DNA of 64,000 nt from Cupriavidus pauculus. Lineage in GTDB: Bacteria; Pseudomonadota; Gammaproteobacteria; Burkholderiales; Burkholderiaceae. Where the stretch lies: positions 310,001-374,000 of the forward strand of contig NZ_BPUO01000003.1 of the NCBI RefSeq assembly GCF_022179805.1, given 5' to 3'. Below the pieces are notes generated by a model that was not told the DNA's origin, searched no databases, and was given only the letters and a program-made list of their open reading frames with translations. Below, piece after piece: positions 35,247 to 44,237 of the stretch (position 1 is its first letter; every line of letters starts with the position of its first letter). A program made the position numbers and the translations under genes.

Positions 35247-36692
35247 ATGTCCATGTCCCTACCGGAAGTGCCCCTACAGAAGAAAGTCGAGCTGCTGCTG
35301 AACGATCCCGCAGCGCTCGCCAACCACGATCTGCAGACGTGGCAGAGCCTGCCACGCGCTGACATCGACGCGATCCAGCGCGAAGCGCTGAAGCAACGTT
35401 TCGCTTCGCTGCGCGACCGCGTGCCGCTGCTGAAAAAGCTGGCCGACACGGAGGGCGTCACGCGGATCGACGAGCTCGACGACGTCGTGCCGCTGCTGTT
35501 CGAGCACACGGTTTTCAAGTCCTATCCGCCCTCGCTCCTCGAAAAGAGGAACTTCACGCAGATCACCAGATGGCTGGGCAAGCTGATGACGCCCGAGATG
35601 GCCGCACGCTACGCGGCCGTGGACGTGAGCCACTGCCATGGCCTTGACGATTGGTTCGCCACCCTGGACGCAGCCGTCCCGGAGATGCGGATCAGCCATA
35701 CCTCCGGTACGTCGGGCACCGTCTCGTTTCTGCCTCAGGGCGCCCGCGAATGGGAAAAGGCCATCGCCATCCGCAAGCTCTACATCCTGCGCATGACGGG
35801 CCCGGATATGCCGATGCCCGAGATGCACATCCCGTATCCGTACTATCGCAACGGCTACCTGAGCCACGTGCGCGCCAACGACTTCCTGATCCGCGCCTTG
35901 CTACCGGGCGAAGGCCACTTTCACGCCGCCTACCCGGCCACGATATCGAGTGACATGCTCCATCTCGGCGCCAGGTTGCGCGCCGCGCACGCCAAGGGCA
36001 CGCTGGACCGTCTGGAAATCAGCCCCGAACTGCTGGCCAGGAAGAAAGCGTTCGACACCCAGCAGGCCGAAATGCCCGCCCACCTCGCCCGCTTCTTCCA
36101 GCAGATGTCGAAGGACCTGCGCGGCAAGCGGGTCTACATCGGCGCGACCTGGAACCTGCTGCACAACATGGCGAAGGCCGGGTTGGAACAGGGCATCGAA
36201 GGCGTGTTCCATCCGGATTCCTTTATCACCACCACCGGCGGCGCCAAGGGCGTGGTGCAGCCCGAGGGCTGGCGCGAGGACGTCATGCGCTTCACGGGCG
36301 TCAGCTACCTGAACGAGACCTACGCCATGTCCGAACTCGTCAGCGGCTCCAATCCGCGCTGCGAACACGACAACTTCCACTTCACGCATACCGTGATCCC
36401 GTTTGTCCTCGATCCGGAAACGAGCCAGCCACTGCCCCGCAAGGGCCGCGTCACCGGCCGCGCCGCCTTCTTCGATCTTGGCGCCGAAGCCAAATGGGGC
36501 GGCTTCATTACCGGCGACGAAGTCACCGTCGAATGGGACAAGCCCTGCCCCTGCGGTCGTTCGAGCCGCTACGTCACCGGCACCATCCAGCGCTACAGCG
36601 ACAAGAACGGTGGCGATGACAAGATCACCTGTGCCGCGACCGAAGCATCGCATCGCGAAGCCATGGACTTCCTCAACACCCTTGAACAATGA
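35247..36692 (+). CDS. LuxE-like acyl-protein synthetase (ANL superfamily)
   Basis: A 481-residue acid-activating enzyme. MRISHTSGTSGTVSFLP is the ATP-binding loop of the adenylate-forming (ANL) superfamily, and ITTTGGAKG, YAMSELVSG and FITGDEVTVEW follow in LuxE-like order; the last block is the C-terminal hinge, followed by a CPCGRSSRYV turn. LuxE activates a fatty acid as acyl-AMP and passes it to a cysteine for reduction by LuxC. Here the next gene, overlapping by 4 bases, is LuxC-like, so the pair should form a carboxylic acid reductase complex. No luciferase gene is present. The natural acid is unknown. Confidence 0.8.
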   Translation: MSMSLPEVPLQKKVELLLNDPAALANHDLQTWQSLPRADIDAIQREALKQRFASLRDRVPLLKKLADTEGVTRIDELDDVVPLLFEHTVFKSYPPSLLEKRNFTQITRWLGKLMTPEMAARYAAVDVSHCHGLDDWFATLDAAVPEMRISHTSGTSGTVSFLPQGAREWEKAIAIRKLYILRMTGPDMPMPEMHIPYPYYRNGYLSHVRANDFLIRALLPGEGHFHAAYPATISSDMLHLGARLRAAHAKGTLDRLEISPELLARKKAFDTQQAEMPAHLARFFQQMSKDLRGKRVYIGATWNLLHNMAKAGLEQGIEGVFHPDSFITTTGGAKGVVQPEGWREDVMRFTGVSYLNETYAMSELVSGSNPRCEHDNFHFTHTVIPFVLDPETSQPLPRKGRVTGRAAFFDLGAEAKWGGFITGDEVTVEWDKPCPCGRSSRYVTGTIQRYSDKNGGDDKITCAATEASHREAMDFLNTLEQ

Positions 36693-38173
36693 ATGCGAGG
36701 ACCCACAGCATGACCCACCCCATCGCGCCCATGGTCATCCGCGGCAACATCATTACCGGCAACCTGATCGAAGTCGGCGGCCGTGGCGGCGACCTGACCT
36801 TTCTGACGCCGGACGCCCACAAGTACCTCGACAAGCTGCCGCTGGGCAATCCGGCCCGCCTGGCCGATTTGTACAAACTGACGTTCGACGACATCCTCGA
36901 CTACGCGGAAGCGCTCGGCGAACGACTGGACCTTGCCACCAATCCGTACCTCCAGGAAGCCTGCGAGCTGTCCTACCACACGGCCCCGGTGACGCCGACG
37001 ATGATCAAAGGCACTTATATGGGCCTGCGCAACATGCTGTCGCGCGCAGCGATCACCGAGTCGGTCGAGAGCACGGTCGGCATCAAGTACCTCGAAGGCT
37101 GGGTGAAGCAGAAGCTGATCGATGGCAGCGATCTGGAAGTGCGCTGCTTCGGCGCACGCGCGCTGCATATCGTCGCAGGCAATGCGGCCGGCCTGTCGCT
37201 CCTGACCATCATCCGCAATATGGTGATGCGCAGCGACGCGATCATCAAGGCGCCGTCCAACGACCCGTTCACCGCGCTGGCAATCGCCCGCACGATGATC
37301 GACATGGCTCCCGAGCATCCACTCACGCGCCACCTGAGCGTGGCGTACTGGAAAGGCGGCGACAAGGCGTTCGAAGAGCGCCTGTACCTGCCGCAGAACC
37401 TGGAGAAGATCGTCGCGTGGGGCGGTTACGCCTCCATGAAGCACGTGACCCAGTACATCCAGCCGGGCCTGGAACTGATCTCGCTGGACCCGAAGCGCAG
37501 CGCCAGCATCATCGGGCGCGACACCTTCGGTAGCGAAGACGCCATGCGCGAAGCCGCGCTGCGGCTGGCTAGCGACATCGGCGCGCTGAACCAGAAGGGC
37601 TGCGTCTGCGCGCGCGTGGTCTATGTCCAGAGTGGCACCGACAAAGCCGGCCTGCGCAAGCTGAATACCTTCGGGCGCTACGTCTACGATGCGATGCTGC
37701 GCCTGCCCAATACGCTTTCGACCACGCCCAAACGCTACGACGCGGGGCTCAAGGCCGAGGTCGATGCGCTGCGGCTCGACGACGAGTGGTGCCAGGTCAT
37801 CGGCGGCAAGGACGGCGAAGGCGCGATCATCTGCTCGCAGATCCCGGAGCCGGTCTCCTTTGCCACGCTGCTGGATGACCGCACGGCCAATCTCGTGCCA
37901 GTCGACTCGCTCGATGAAGTGATGGCGGCCGTGGACGCATACACGCAGACCGTCGGCATCTACCCGGAGAGCATCAAGGACGAGCTGAAGGACAAGCTGC
38001 CGCTGTACGGCGCGCAACGTATCGTCTCGCTGGGCTACGCGGCTGCGATGAAGTGGGCCGCGCCGCAGGACGCGATCGAGCCACTGCGCCGCATGGGCAA
38101 GTGGATCTCGAACCAGATCGCCTCGCCCGAGACGACGCCAGCGCCGTGGACGCGGCCGAACATCGAGGCATAA
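36689..38173 (+). CDS. LuxC-like acyl-CoA/acyl-enzyme reductase
   Basis: A 494-residue protein of the LuxC/aldehyde-dehydrogenase-like family (PF05893). GNAAGLSLLTIIRNMVMRSD, IIKAPSNDPFTALAIARTM, LNQKGCVCARVVYVQ (putative catalytic Cys) and LDDRTANLVPVDSLDEVM follow the family order. It reduces an activated acyl group to aldehyde with NAD(P)H. Its ATG overlaps the LuxE-like stop (ATGA); a second ATG at 36710 preceded by GAGGA is also possible. Upstream activation and downstream alcohol dehydrogenase make an acid-aldehyde-alcohol route, which could equally run towards acid in catabolism. Confidence 0.85.
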   Translation: MNARTHSMTHPIAPMVIRGNIITGNLIEVGGRGGDLTFLTPDAHKYLDKLPLGNPARLADLYKLTFDDILDYAEALGERLDLATNPYLQEACELSYHTAPVTPTMIKGTYMGLRNMLSRAAITESVESTVGIKYLEGWVKQKLIDGSDLEVRCFGARALHIVAGNAAGLSLLTIIRNMVMRSDAIIKAPSNDPFTALAIARTMIDMAPEHPLTRHLSVAYWKGGDKAFEERLYLPQNLEKIVAWGGYASMKHVTQYIQPGLELISLDPKRSASIIGRDTFGSEDAMREAALRLASDIGALNQKGCVCARVVYVQSGTDKAGLRKLNTFGRYVYDAMLRLPNTLSTTPKRYDAGLKAEVDALRLDDEWCQVIGGKDGEGAIICSQIPEPVSFATLLDDRTANLVPVDSLDEVMAAVDAYTQTVGIYPESIKDELKDKLPLYGAQRIVSLGYAAAMKWAAPQDAIEPLRRMGKWISNQIASPETTPAPWTRPNIEA

Positions 38174-38182
38174 GCACCGCAC

Positions 38183-38213
38183 GGGTCCTTCCGGCACGCT
38201 GCCGGCAGGACCC
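38183..38213 (+). terminator. Hairpin between LuxC-like and alcohol dehydrogenase genes
   Basis: GGGTCCT and AGGACCC enclose an inner CCGGCA/TGCCGG stem, giving a strong hairpin followed by TTCTTCCCTTCC. It could attenuate transcription into the alcohol dehydrogenase gene or mark processing; the tail is pyrimidine-rich but not a clean T-run. Confidence 0.5.
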
Positions 38214-38246
38214 TTCTTCCCTTCCTTCGCTATTGATCCCGCCCCC

Positions 38247-39308
38247 ATGACGACCTGCAAAGCCTATGGCGCCTGCGAAGCGCACGCCGCCCTCACTCCC
38301 CTGCACATCGAACGCCGCGCGCTGCGTGCCGACGACGTAGCGATCGCCATCGACTATTGCGGCATCTGCCACTCGGACGCGCACGCCGTCAACAATGACT
38401 GGGGCAGCACCGTCTATCCCTGCGTGCCCGGGCACGAGATTGTCGGCCATGTCACCGCCGTGGGCGCACAAGTCTCCCGATACAGGATCGGTGACCGCGT
38501 CGCAGTAGGCTGCATGGTCGACAGCTGCCAGGACTGCCCGCCCTGCGACGACGGCCACGAACAGCATTGCAGCAAGGGACTGACCGCCACCTACAACGGC
38601 AAGGACCGCCATACCGGGGCCATCACCCATGGCGGGTACTCGGAGAGCATTGTCGTGCGCGAGAAGTTCGTGCTGCGCGTGCCGGACGCGCTCGACATGG
38701 AATTTGCCGGCCCGCTGCTGTGCGCCGGCATCACCGTCTGGACGCCGCTGCGCCGTCACGGCGTGGGCAAGGGATCGAAAGTGGCGGTGGTCGGCCTGGG
38801 CGGCCTTGGACACATGGCCGTCAAGCTGGCCGTGGCGCTCGGCGCGGAAGTCACGATCATCACGACCTCCGCCGGCAAAGCGGACGACGCCCGCGCGCTC
38901 GGCGCCACCGATGTGCTGCTGTCGAAGGAGCCGAAGGCCATGCAGGCCGCGGCGAACCGCTTCGACTTCATCCTGGACACCATCCCGACGAAGCACAACG
39001 TCAACCCTTACCTGATGCTGCTGGGGCGTGATGGCGTGCTCGTGCTGGTGGGTGCGTTGGAACCGCTGGAGCCGATCCATGGCGCGCTGTTGGTATTGAA
39101 CAACCGATCGATCTCGGGCTCGCTGATCGGCGGCCTGCCGGCGACGCAAGAGCTGCTGGACTTCTGCGCCGAACACAACGTGTTGCCGAGCTGCGAGATG
39201 GTCGATGTGCGTGACATCAATACGGCCTTCCAGCGCATGCAGGCCAACGACGTGAAGTACCGGTTCGTGATCGACATGGCGTCGTTGCGCGAGGTTGCCG
39301 TCGGCTAA
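38247..39308 (+). CDS. Zinc-dependent alcohol dehydrogenase, CAD/YahK-type
   Basis: A 353-residue medium-chain dehydrogenase. The catalytic zinc site is in DYCGICHSDAHAVNNDWG and CVPGHEIVG, the structural zinc in CQDCPPCDDGHEQHC, and the Rossmann turn is GLGGLGHMAVKLAVALG. The whole pattern is of the cinnamyl-alcohol-dehydrogenase/YahK group, which uses NADP(H) and acts on aldehydes of many kinds. It follows the LuxC-like gene after a 73-bp gap containing a hairpin. It should interconvert the aldehyde from LuxC and the corresponding alcohol. Confidence 0.92.
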   Translation: MTTCKAYGACEAHAALTPLHIERRALRADDVAIAIDYCGICHSDAHAVNNDWGSTVYPCVPGHEIVGHVTAVGAQVSRYRIGDRVAVGCMVDSCQDCPPCDDGHEQHCSKGLTATYNGKDRHTGAITHGGYSESIVVREKFVLRVPDALDMEFAGPLLCAGITVWTPLRRHGVGKGSKVAVVGLGGLGHMAVKLAVALGAEVTIITTSAGKADDARALGATDVLLSKEPKAMQAAANRFDFILDTIPTKHNVNPYLMLLGRDGVLVLVGALEPLEPIHGALLVLNNRSISGSLIGGLPATQELLDFCAEHNVLPSCEMVDVRDINTAFQRMQANDVKYRFVIDMASLREVAVG

Positions 39309-39340
39309 GTCCGGACGCGATCCGCCGGCATCAAACAATC

Positions 39341-39360
39341 GCGGCGCCCCCGGGCGCCGC
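39341..39360. terminator. GC-rich palindrome between convergent genes
   Basis: GCGGCGCCC and GGGCGCCGC form 9-base arms around CC between the convergent alcohol dehydrogenase and ligase genes. There is no T-run, but the position suits a two-way terminator. Confidence 0.45.
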
Positions 39361-39392
39361 AATGCTTTCCGGGGCCCGAGGGCGCCGATCAC

Positions 39393-40961
39393 TCAGGACA
39401 CGTGGCGCCCCTTGCCCAGCCAGTACTTGTCGCGCACCTGGCGGCGCAGCACCTTGCCCACCACGCTGACGGGCAACGCCTCGACGAACGTGATCGACTT
39501 CGGCCCCTTGAATCGGCCGAGCTGCTCCTTGACGAACTCGATCAGGTCATGCTCGCTGACGTGCGCGCCGCTGCGCAATTGCACTTCGGCATGAACGGCC
39601 TCGCCCCACTCCTCGTTCGGCACCCCCACGGCGGCCGACATCGACACCGCCGGATGGGCGTTCAGCGCCGCCTCTACCTCGATCGCGTAGACGTTGAAGC
39701 CGCCTGTGATGATCATGTCCTTCTTGCGGTCGACCAGGTAGACATAGCCTGCCTCGTCGATATAGCCGAGGTCGCCCGACTTCCAGAAGCCGTCCTCGAA
39801 CTCGGCGGCCGTCGCCTCGGGGTTCTTGTAGTAGCCGGAAATCACGCCACGGCTGCGCGCCCAGATCTCGCCGACGGTGCCCGGGGCCGCGTCGTTGCCG
39901 TCGTTGTCGACGATCCTGACCTCGACATGCGGCTGGAGCCGGCCGGCAGAGCCAAGCTGTGTTTCCGTCGCGGTAAGGTGGTCGGCCTTGCCGAGGATGG
40001 CGACGGACTGGAGGCTTTCGGTCGCGCCGTAGTACTGGACGAAGATATTGCCGAAGCGCTCCTGCGCGCGCCGCAGCTTCGCCGGGCTCATCGGCGCCCC
40101 GCCATAGGCAATGGTCTGCAGCGAGGACAGGTCATGGTTCGTAGCTTCGGGCATGTCGAGCAGACGGTAGACCAGCGTCGGCAGCAGCAGCGTCATCGTG
40201 ATCTTCTCGGCCTCGATGTTCTTGCACATCAGCGCCAGGTCCGGCAGGTTCTGCGTGACGGTGCAGGCGCCGCGAAACAGCGTCGCGAGCACCCCGAAAC
40301 CCGAGCCATGGCTGATCGGTGCCATGTGGAGCATGCGCGTGTCCGGGAGTTGAACCTGGTCAGCCTCCATGAACATGGTGTCGCGGCAGGCCAGCCAGTT
40401 GTCCATCGTGTAGGCGGCGCATTTGCCGGCGCCCGTCGTGCCACCCGTGAAGCGGTAGACCAGGATGTCCTTCTCCGCGTCGCTCTCGACGCCTGGATTA
40501 TGGTCCGGTACGCCTTCCATCAGGTCCCAGAAATAGTGCAGGCCTTCGCGCCGTTCGGCTGGTGGATCCATGCAGACCACCGTGGCGCCCAGTTCGCGCA
40601 GCATGCCGTAGTAGCGGTCGAGCAGCGCGGTCTCGATGAACACGACCTTGGGCCGGATGTACTCGGCCTGGCGGCGATGTTCGTCGAACGAATCGCGGAA
40701 ATTCGTATAGGCCGCCGCCGCGTCACCCTTGAGCGCCGTCCAGAAATGCAGCAGCGACATGTTGTCGTTCTCGAGCACGCACAGATAGATGTCGCCGCGG
40801 CGCAGTTGCAGGCGGTCGCGCATCATGTTCACGATGCGGTTGGTCACCGCATGGAACTCGCGGTAGTTGTAGCGGCGGTTGCGTTCGATATTGACCAGCG
40901 CCTCCCTGTCGCCGAAGCGCAGGACCAGGTTGCCGAACAGGCGCGCAAAGTTCGTTTTCAT
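39393..40961 (-). CDS. AMP-dependent acyl-CoA ligase, copy 1
   Basis: A 522-residue ANL-superfamily ligase; the ATG at 40961 follows GGAGACAGAGC. The P-loop is RFTGGTTGAGKCAAY, then YYGATES, SGDLGYIDEAGYVYLVDRKK (hinge) and the catalytic Lys near the end in VVGKVLRR. It activates a carboxylic acid to acyl-AMP and then acyl-CoA. It is the most distal gene of a seven-gene minus-strand cluster with SDR, hydratase, CoA-transferase-family, dehydrogenase and thiolase genes. It is closely related to the ligase at 54443; both have FARxxGNLxxRFGDREALVN and share most motifs, which points to duplication. Confidence 0.9.
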   Translation of the reverse strand: MKTNFARLFGNLVLRFGDREALVNIERNRRYNYREFHAVTNRIVNMMRDRLQLRRGDIYLCVLENDNMSLLHFWTALKGDAAAAYTNFRDSFDEHRRQAEYIRPKVVFIETALLDRYYGMLRELGATVVCMDPPAERREGLHYFWDLMEGVPDHNPGVESDAEKDILVYRFTGGTTGAGKCAAYTMDNWLACRDTMFMEADQVQLPDTRMLHMAPISHGSGFGVLATLFRGACTVTQNLPDLALMCKNIEAEKITMTLLLPTLVYRLLDMPEATNHDLSSLQTIAYGGAPMSPAKLRRAQERFGNIFVQYYGATESLQSVAILGKADHLTATETQLGSAGRLQPHVEVRIVDNDGNDAAPGTVGEIWARSRGVISGYYKNPEATAAEFEDGFWKSGDLGYIDEAGYVYLVDRKKDMIITGGFNVYAIEVEAALNAHPAVSMSAAVGVPNEEWGEAVHAEVQLRSGAHVSEHDLIEFVKEQLGRFKGPKSITFVEALPVSVVGKVLRRQVRDKYWLGKGRHVS

Positions 40962-41032
40962 GCTCTGTCTCCACCATTCTTTTAAGCCCGCACCGTAAGC
41001 GATGCGCTTCGATGCGGATCGGGCATTCGCAT

Positions 41033-41072
41033 GCAAAAAAAGGAACCCCCGCCGCGGGCCGGGATTCCCTTG
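41033..41072 (-). terminator. Terminator after the SDR gene, minus strand
   Basis: On the minus strand an imperfect stem GGGAATCCCGGC/GCGGGGGTTCC is followed by TTTTTTT, about 30 bp past the SDR stop. It would end the SDR-hydratase-racemase-dehydrogenase transcript and separate it from the ligase gene, which has its own ribosome binding site. Confidence 0.65.
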
Positions 41073-41101
41073 CTCAGTACAACGCGTCTGGCCCAGCAAG
41101 G

Positions 41102-42016
41102 TCAGGCGGCCTTGGCATGCTGCATCATGGTCGTCACGAATGCATGCACCTGATGGTTAGCGTCATCGCGATGGACGGAGGTACTCCAGTCGGTGATCTG
41201 CGCGAAATGCGCCGCCACCGCATCCGGCGACAGGTCCTTGCGCGCAATGTACACCGGAGTGGTCTCTTCCATCCGGACGGCCGAGAACACGCCGCCGCTG
41301 GCGCCGAGGATGATCTTGTTCGGCGCGTCTTCGCTCACCAGGTACAGTGCACCAGGCGTCACCTGCTCCGGACCGGTCGCCTTGAGGATATCTTCCGGCA
41401 GCACATCTTCGGTCATGCGCGTGGCCGCCATCGGCGCCAGCGTATTGATGCGGATGTCGTTCTTCTTGCCTTCGAGCACCAGCATGTTCATCAGGCCGAC
41501 CACAGCCATCTTGGCGGCGCCGTAGTTGGTCTGGCCGAAGTTGCCGAAAAGACCGGCGGCCGACGTGGTCATGAGTACACGACCGTAGTTCTGCTCGCGC
41601 ATGGTCTCCCACACAGCCTTGGTGCAGTAGACCGAGCCCATCAGGTGCACGTCGACCACAGCGCGGAAGTCGGCCATCTCCATCTTCGAGAACGTCTTGT
41701 CGCGCAGGATGCCGGCGTTGTTGATCAGGATGTCGATGCGGCCGAACTCGGCCTTGGCCTGCTCGACCATGGCGGTGGCCTGCTCGAAGTCGGCCACGTT
41801 GGCGCCGTTGGCAATGGCCTGGCCGCCGGCCTTGCGGATCTCGTCGACCACGGCCAGCGCGGCGTCGGACGAACCGCCCTTGCCATCGCGGCTGCCGCCG
41901 AAATCATTGATCACGACCTTGGCGCCGAGGCGAGCCAGTTCCAGCGCGTGCACGCGGCCCAGGCCGTTGCCGGCACCCGTCACAATGGCCACACGGCCGT
42001 CAAAGCGAATCGTCAT
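41102..42016 (-). CDS. SDR, 17beta-HSD4/MFE-2-like hydroxyacyl-CoA dehydrogenase
   Basis: A 304-residue SDR; the ATG at 42016 has GGGGAAC upstream. TGAGNGLGRVHALELARLGA, NDFGGSRDGKGGSSDAA, ILINNAGILRDKTF and the catalytic region [19 protein letters not shown] are hallmarks of the (3R)-hydroxyacyl-CoA dehydrogenase domain of peroxisomal multifunctional enzyme type 2. That enzyme oxidises 3-hydroxyacyl-CoAs of branched chains and bile-acid intermediates. Here the hydratase and SCP2 domains of MFE-2 are absent and probably supplied by neighbours (MaoC at 62695). About 200 bp separate it from the upstream hydratase. Confidence 0.88.
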   Translation of the reverse strand: MTIRFDGRVAIVTGAGNGLGRVHALELARLGAKVVINDFGGSRDGKGGSSDAALAVVDEIRKAGGQAIANGANVADFEQATAMVEQAKAEFGRIDILINNAGILRDKTFSKMEMADFRAVVDVHLMGSVYCTKAVWETMREQNYGRVLMTTSAAGLFGNFGQTNYGAAKMAVVGLMNMLVLEGKKNDIRINTLAPMAATRMTEDVLPEDILKATGPEQVTPGALYLVSEDAPNKIILGASGGVFSAVRMEETTPVYIARKDLSPDAVAAHFAQITDWSTSVHRDDANHQVHAFVTTMMQHAKAA

Positions 42017-42219
42017 GGTAGTTCCCCAAAATGCTCTGAAGATAAAAGGTTTTGCGCAGTCGAAGCCGGCCACGCACGTTGTTTGCTCCCCTGCACCTCG
42101 CTGCCGGGAGAGAGGAGAAGCCACCGGTCGTTCGATAGCGGTGTTGCCACGGTACGCCCGCCCTGCCAGCCCGTTCACCTCCCCTTGTGGACGGGCGGAC
42201 GGCGCAGCGGGCTTGGTGG

Positions 42220-43017
42220 TCAGAACAGCCGTTCCGCGCCCGGGTACAGCGGTGCTTCTTTGGCAAAGAACCGGCGCACCGCCTCGGCGTTGTAACTGCT
42301 GGCCGCGCACAATCCCTGCACCGCGGTTTCCAGTTGCGTCAGAGCATGCCGGTCGGTCTCGAACGTCCGGTTCATGATGCCCTTGGCCATGCCGAGGACG
42401 TGCGTCGGGGCATTGTCAAAGCGCCGGGCATATTCGACGGCTGCTTCACGCAGGCGGTCGGCTGGTACCACGGCCTGCACCAGGCCGATCTGCAACGCCT
42501 CATCGGCCAGGATCTCGCGCGCGGAGAACACGATTTCCTTCGCGCGCACCAGGCCGACCAGCCGGGGCAGGATGTACATCAGGCCCAGGTCGGGCGCAAA
42601 GCCGATGCGCGGAAAGTTGGACACCAGCCGCACCCTGTCGCTGGCGAAGATGAAGTCCGCCCCGAGCGCCAGCGAAAGCCCCGCACCGACGGCGAAGCCA
42701 TCCACGGCGGAGATGACCGGCTTCTCCAGGTCCATCAGCTCCGAATGCCACCGGTGGGCACCGAGTAGCGCGTCGCGCACCAGAAAGGGCATCTCCCCTT
42801 CTTCCCCCCCACCATTGAGATCGGCACCAGAACAGAAATGGCCGCCCGCGCCGGTCAGCACCACGGAGCTGACTGAACGATCCTCCCGAGCCCTGCGGAT
42901 GGCGGCGGCCAGCAGTTGCTTGGACTCGTCGTCGAGCGCGTTCCTGCGCTGGGGCCGGTTCAGGGTAATGACCGCCGTCTTGCCGTCCTTCTCGAACAGG
43001 ATCTTGTCGTCACTCAT
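42220..43017 (-). CDS. enoyl-CoA hydratase/isomerase, copy A
   Basis: A 265-residue crotonase-fold protein starting at 43017 after AAGGAGAGAA. Motifs: ITLNRPQRRNALDD, the oxyanion-hole block GAGGHFCSGADLNGGG, and AVDGFAVGAGLSLALGADFI. It hydrates or isomerises a trans-2-enoyl-CoA. Its last 60 residues (GMAKGIMNRTFETDRHALTQ, ASSYNAEAVRRFFAKEAPLY) are almost the same as those of the hydratase at 46693, marking a duplicated pair. It lies between the SDR and racemase genes, all on the minus strand. Confidence 0.9.
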   Translation of the reverse strand: MSDDKILFEKDGKTAVITLNRPQRRNALDDESKQLLAAAIRRAREDRSVSSVVLTGAGGHFCSGADLNGGGEEGEMPFLVRDALLGAHRWHSELMDLEKPVISAVDGFAVGAGLSLALGADFIFASDRVRLVSNFPRIGFAPDLGLMYILPRLVGLVRAKEIVFSAREILADEALQIGLVQAVVPADRLREAAVEYARRFDNAPTHVLGMAKGIMNRTFETDRHALTQLETAVQGLCAASSYNAEAVRRFFAKEAPLYPGAERLF

Positions 43018-43067
43018 TTCTCTCTCCTTGCGCGGGCATGCCCCGCTGGTGGCATCGGTACTGGCGG

Positions 43068-44183
43068 TCAGGCGGCGCTGCACCAGTCCCTGAGTACGGA
43101 TTCTGTGTGTTCGCCGCGCTGCGGAACGCGCCCCGGCCGTGCTGCCGGCGTGCCGGAAAAGCGCGGCGCCGGGTTGGCCTGCAGGACACCGTCGATCTCG
43201 GTATAAATGCCACGCGCCACCATGTGCGGATGCGCCGCGGCCTCGTCAGGGTTCAGCACCGGTGCAAAGCACACATCGGTACCCTCGAGTAGCGCGCACC
43301 ATGCGTCGCGCGTCTTCGTGGCGAACAGCGCGGCAAGGCGCTCATGTTGTCGTGGCCAGAGTGTTTTGTCGTGCTGGCTGGCGAACGCCGGGTCGTCGGT
43401 CAGGTCGAGCTTCTGCAGCAGCAGCTTGTGGAATCGCGGCTCGGCAGATGCGATCGTGATGAAGTTGCCGTCGGCGCAGCGGTAGGTGCGATACCAGTGA
43501 GGACCATCAAGCAGGCTGCTGCCCCGCTCATTGACGAACACCCCGGCCGATTTCAGCCCGAGGATCAGGTTCATCATGTGCGCGCTGCCGTCGACGATGG
43601 CGGCATCGATCACCTGGCCCTTGCCGGTCTCGCGCGCGCTCATGATGCCAGCCAGCAGGCCCACCATCAGATACATCATGCCGCCGCCAATGTCGCCCAC
43701 GAGGCTTGGCGGTGACATCGGTGCGTCGCCAGGCTGGCCAGACCACCAGAGGGCGCCCGACAGCGCGACGTAGTTCAGGTCGTGGCCCGCGGCGTGCGCC
43801 AGCGGTCCGTCCTGACCCCAGCCGGTCATGCGGCCGTACACGAGCTTCGGGTTGCGTGCCAGGCACACATCCGGGCCCAGGCCCAGCCGCTCCATGACGC
43901 GTGGACGCATGCCCTCGATCATCGCGTCGCATCGCTCCACGAGCCGCAGTACGGTGTCGACCCCCTCCCTGGTCTTGAGGTCGACGGCAATCGAGCGCTT
44001 GCCGCGGTTCTGGATCGCGTGGCGGCCGACATCGAGATCCTCCGCGGCGGGTTGGAGCCGGTCCACAAGGACGACGTCGGCACCAAGGTCTGCCAGCATC
44101 ATGCCGGTGACTGGGGCCGGCCCGAGACCGGCGATTTCGAGAATGCGCAAGTCCTTGAGCGGGCCGCTCGCTGTTGAAGCCAT
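43068..44183 (-). CDS. CoA-transferase family III protein, AMACR-like racemase
   Basis: A 371-residue CaiB/BaiF-family protein. The catalytic block GHDLNYVALSGALWW matches alpha-methylacyl-CoA racemases (HD.NY.A.SG), where His and a later Asp deprotonate the alpha carbon; GDIGGGMMYLMVGLLAG and GQVIDAAIVDGSAHM also fit. AMACR interconverts (2R)- and (2S)-2-methylacyl-CoA so that dehydrogenases can act on branched chains. The adjacent acyl-CoA dehydrogenase and SDR support this reading. A true CoA-transferase is the alternative. Confidence 0.85.
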   Translation of the reverse strand: MASTASGPLKDLRILEIAGLGPAPVTGMMLADLGADVVLVDRLQPAAEDLDVGRHAIQNRGKRSIAVDLKTREGVDTVLRLVERCDAMIEGMRPRVMERLGLGPDVCLARNPKLVYGRMTGWGQDGPLAHAAGHDLNYVALSGALWWSGQPGDAPMSPPSLVGDIGGGMMYLMVGLLAGIMSARETGKGQVIDAAIVDGSAHMMNLILGLKSAGVFVNERGSSLLDGPHWYRTYRCADGNFITIASAEPRFHKLLLQKLDLTDDPAFASQHDKTLWPRQHERLAALFATKTRDAWCALLEGTDVCFAPVLNPDEAAAHPHMVARGIYTEIDGVLQANPAPRFSGTPAARPGRVPQRGEHTESVLRDWCSAA

Positions 44184-44237
44184 GCTTGTCTCCTGTTCTT
44201 GTTGTACCCGTCAGGGCTGTTAAGGCCGCGAATGCGG

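Noticed and set aside
36593..38260. Long open frame of 555 codons opposite the LuxC-like gene
   Set aside because: It is a compositional shadow of the real plus-strand gene: His/Arg/Asp-rich, no domain, no ribosome binding site. The same holds for 37974-39392 on the minus strand and 39402-40985 on the plus strand.
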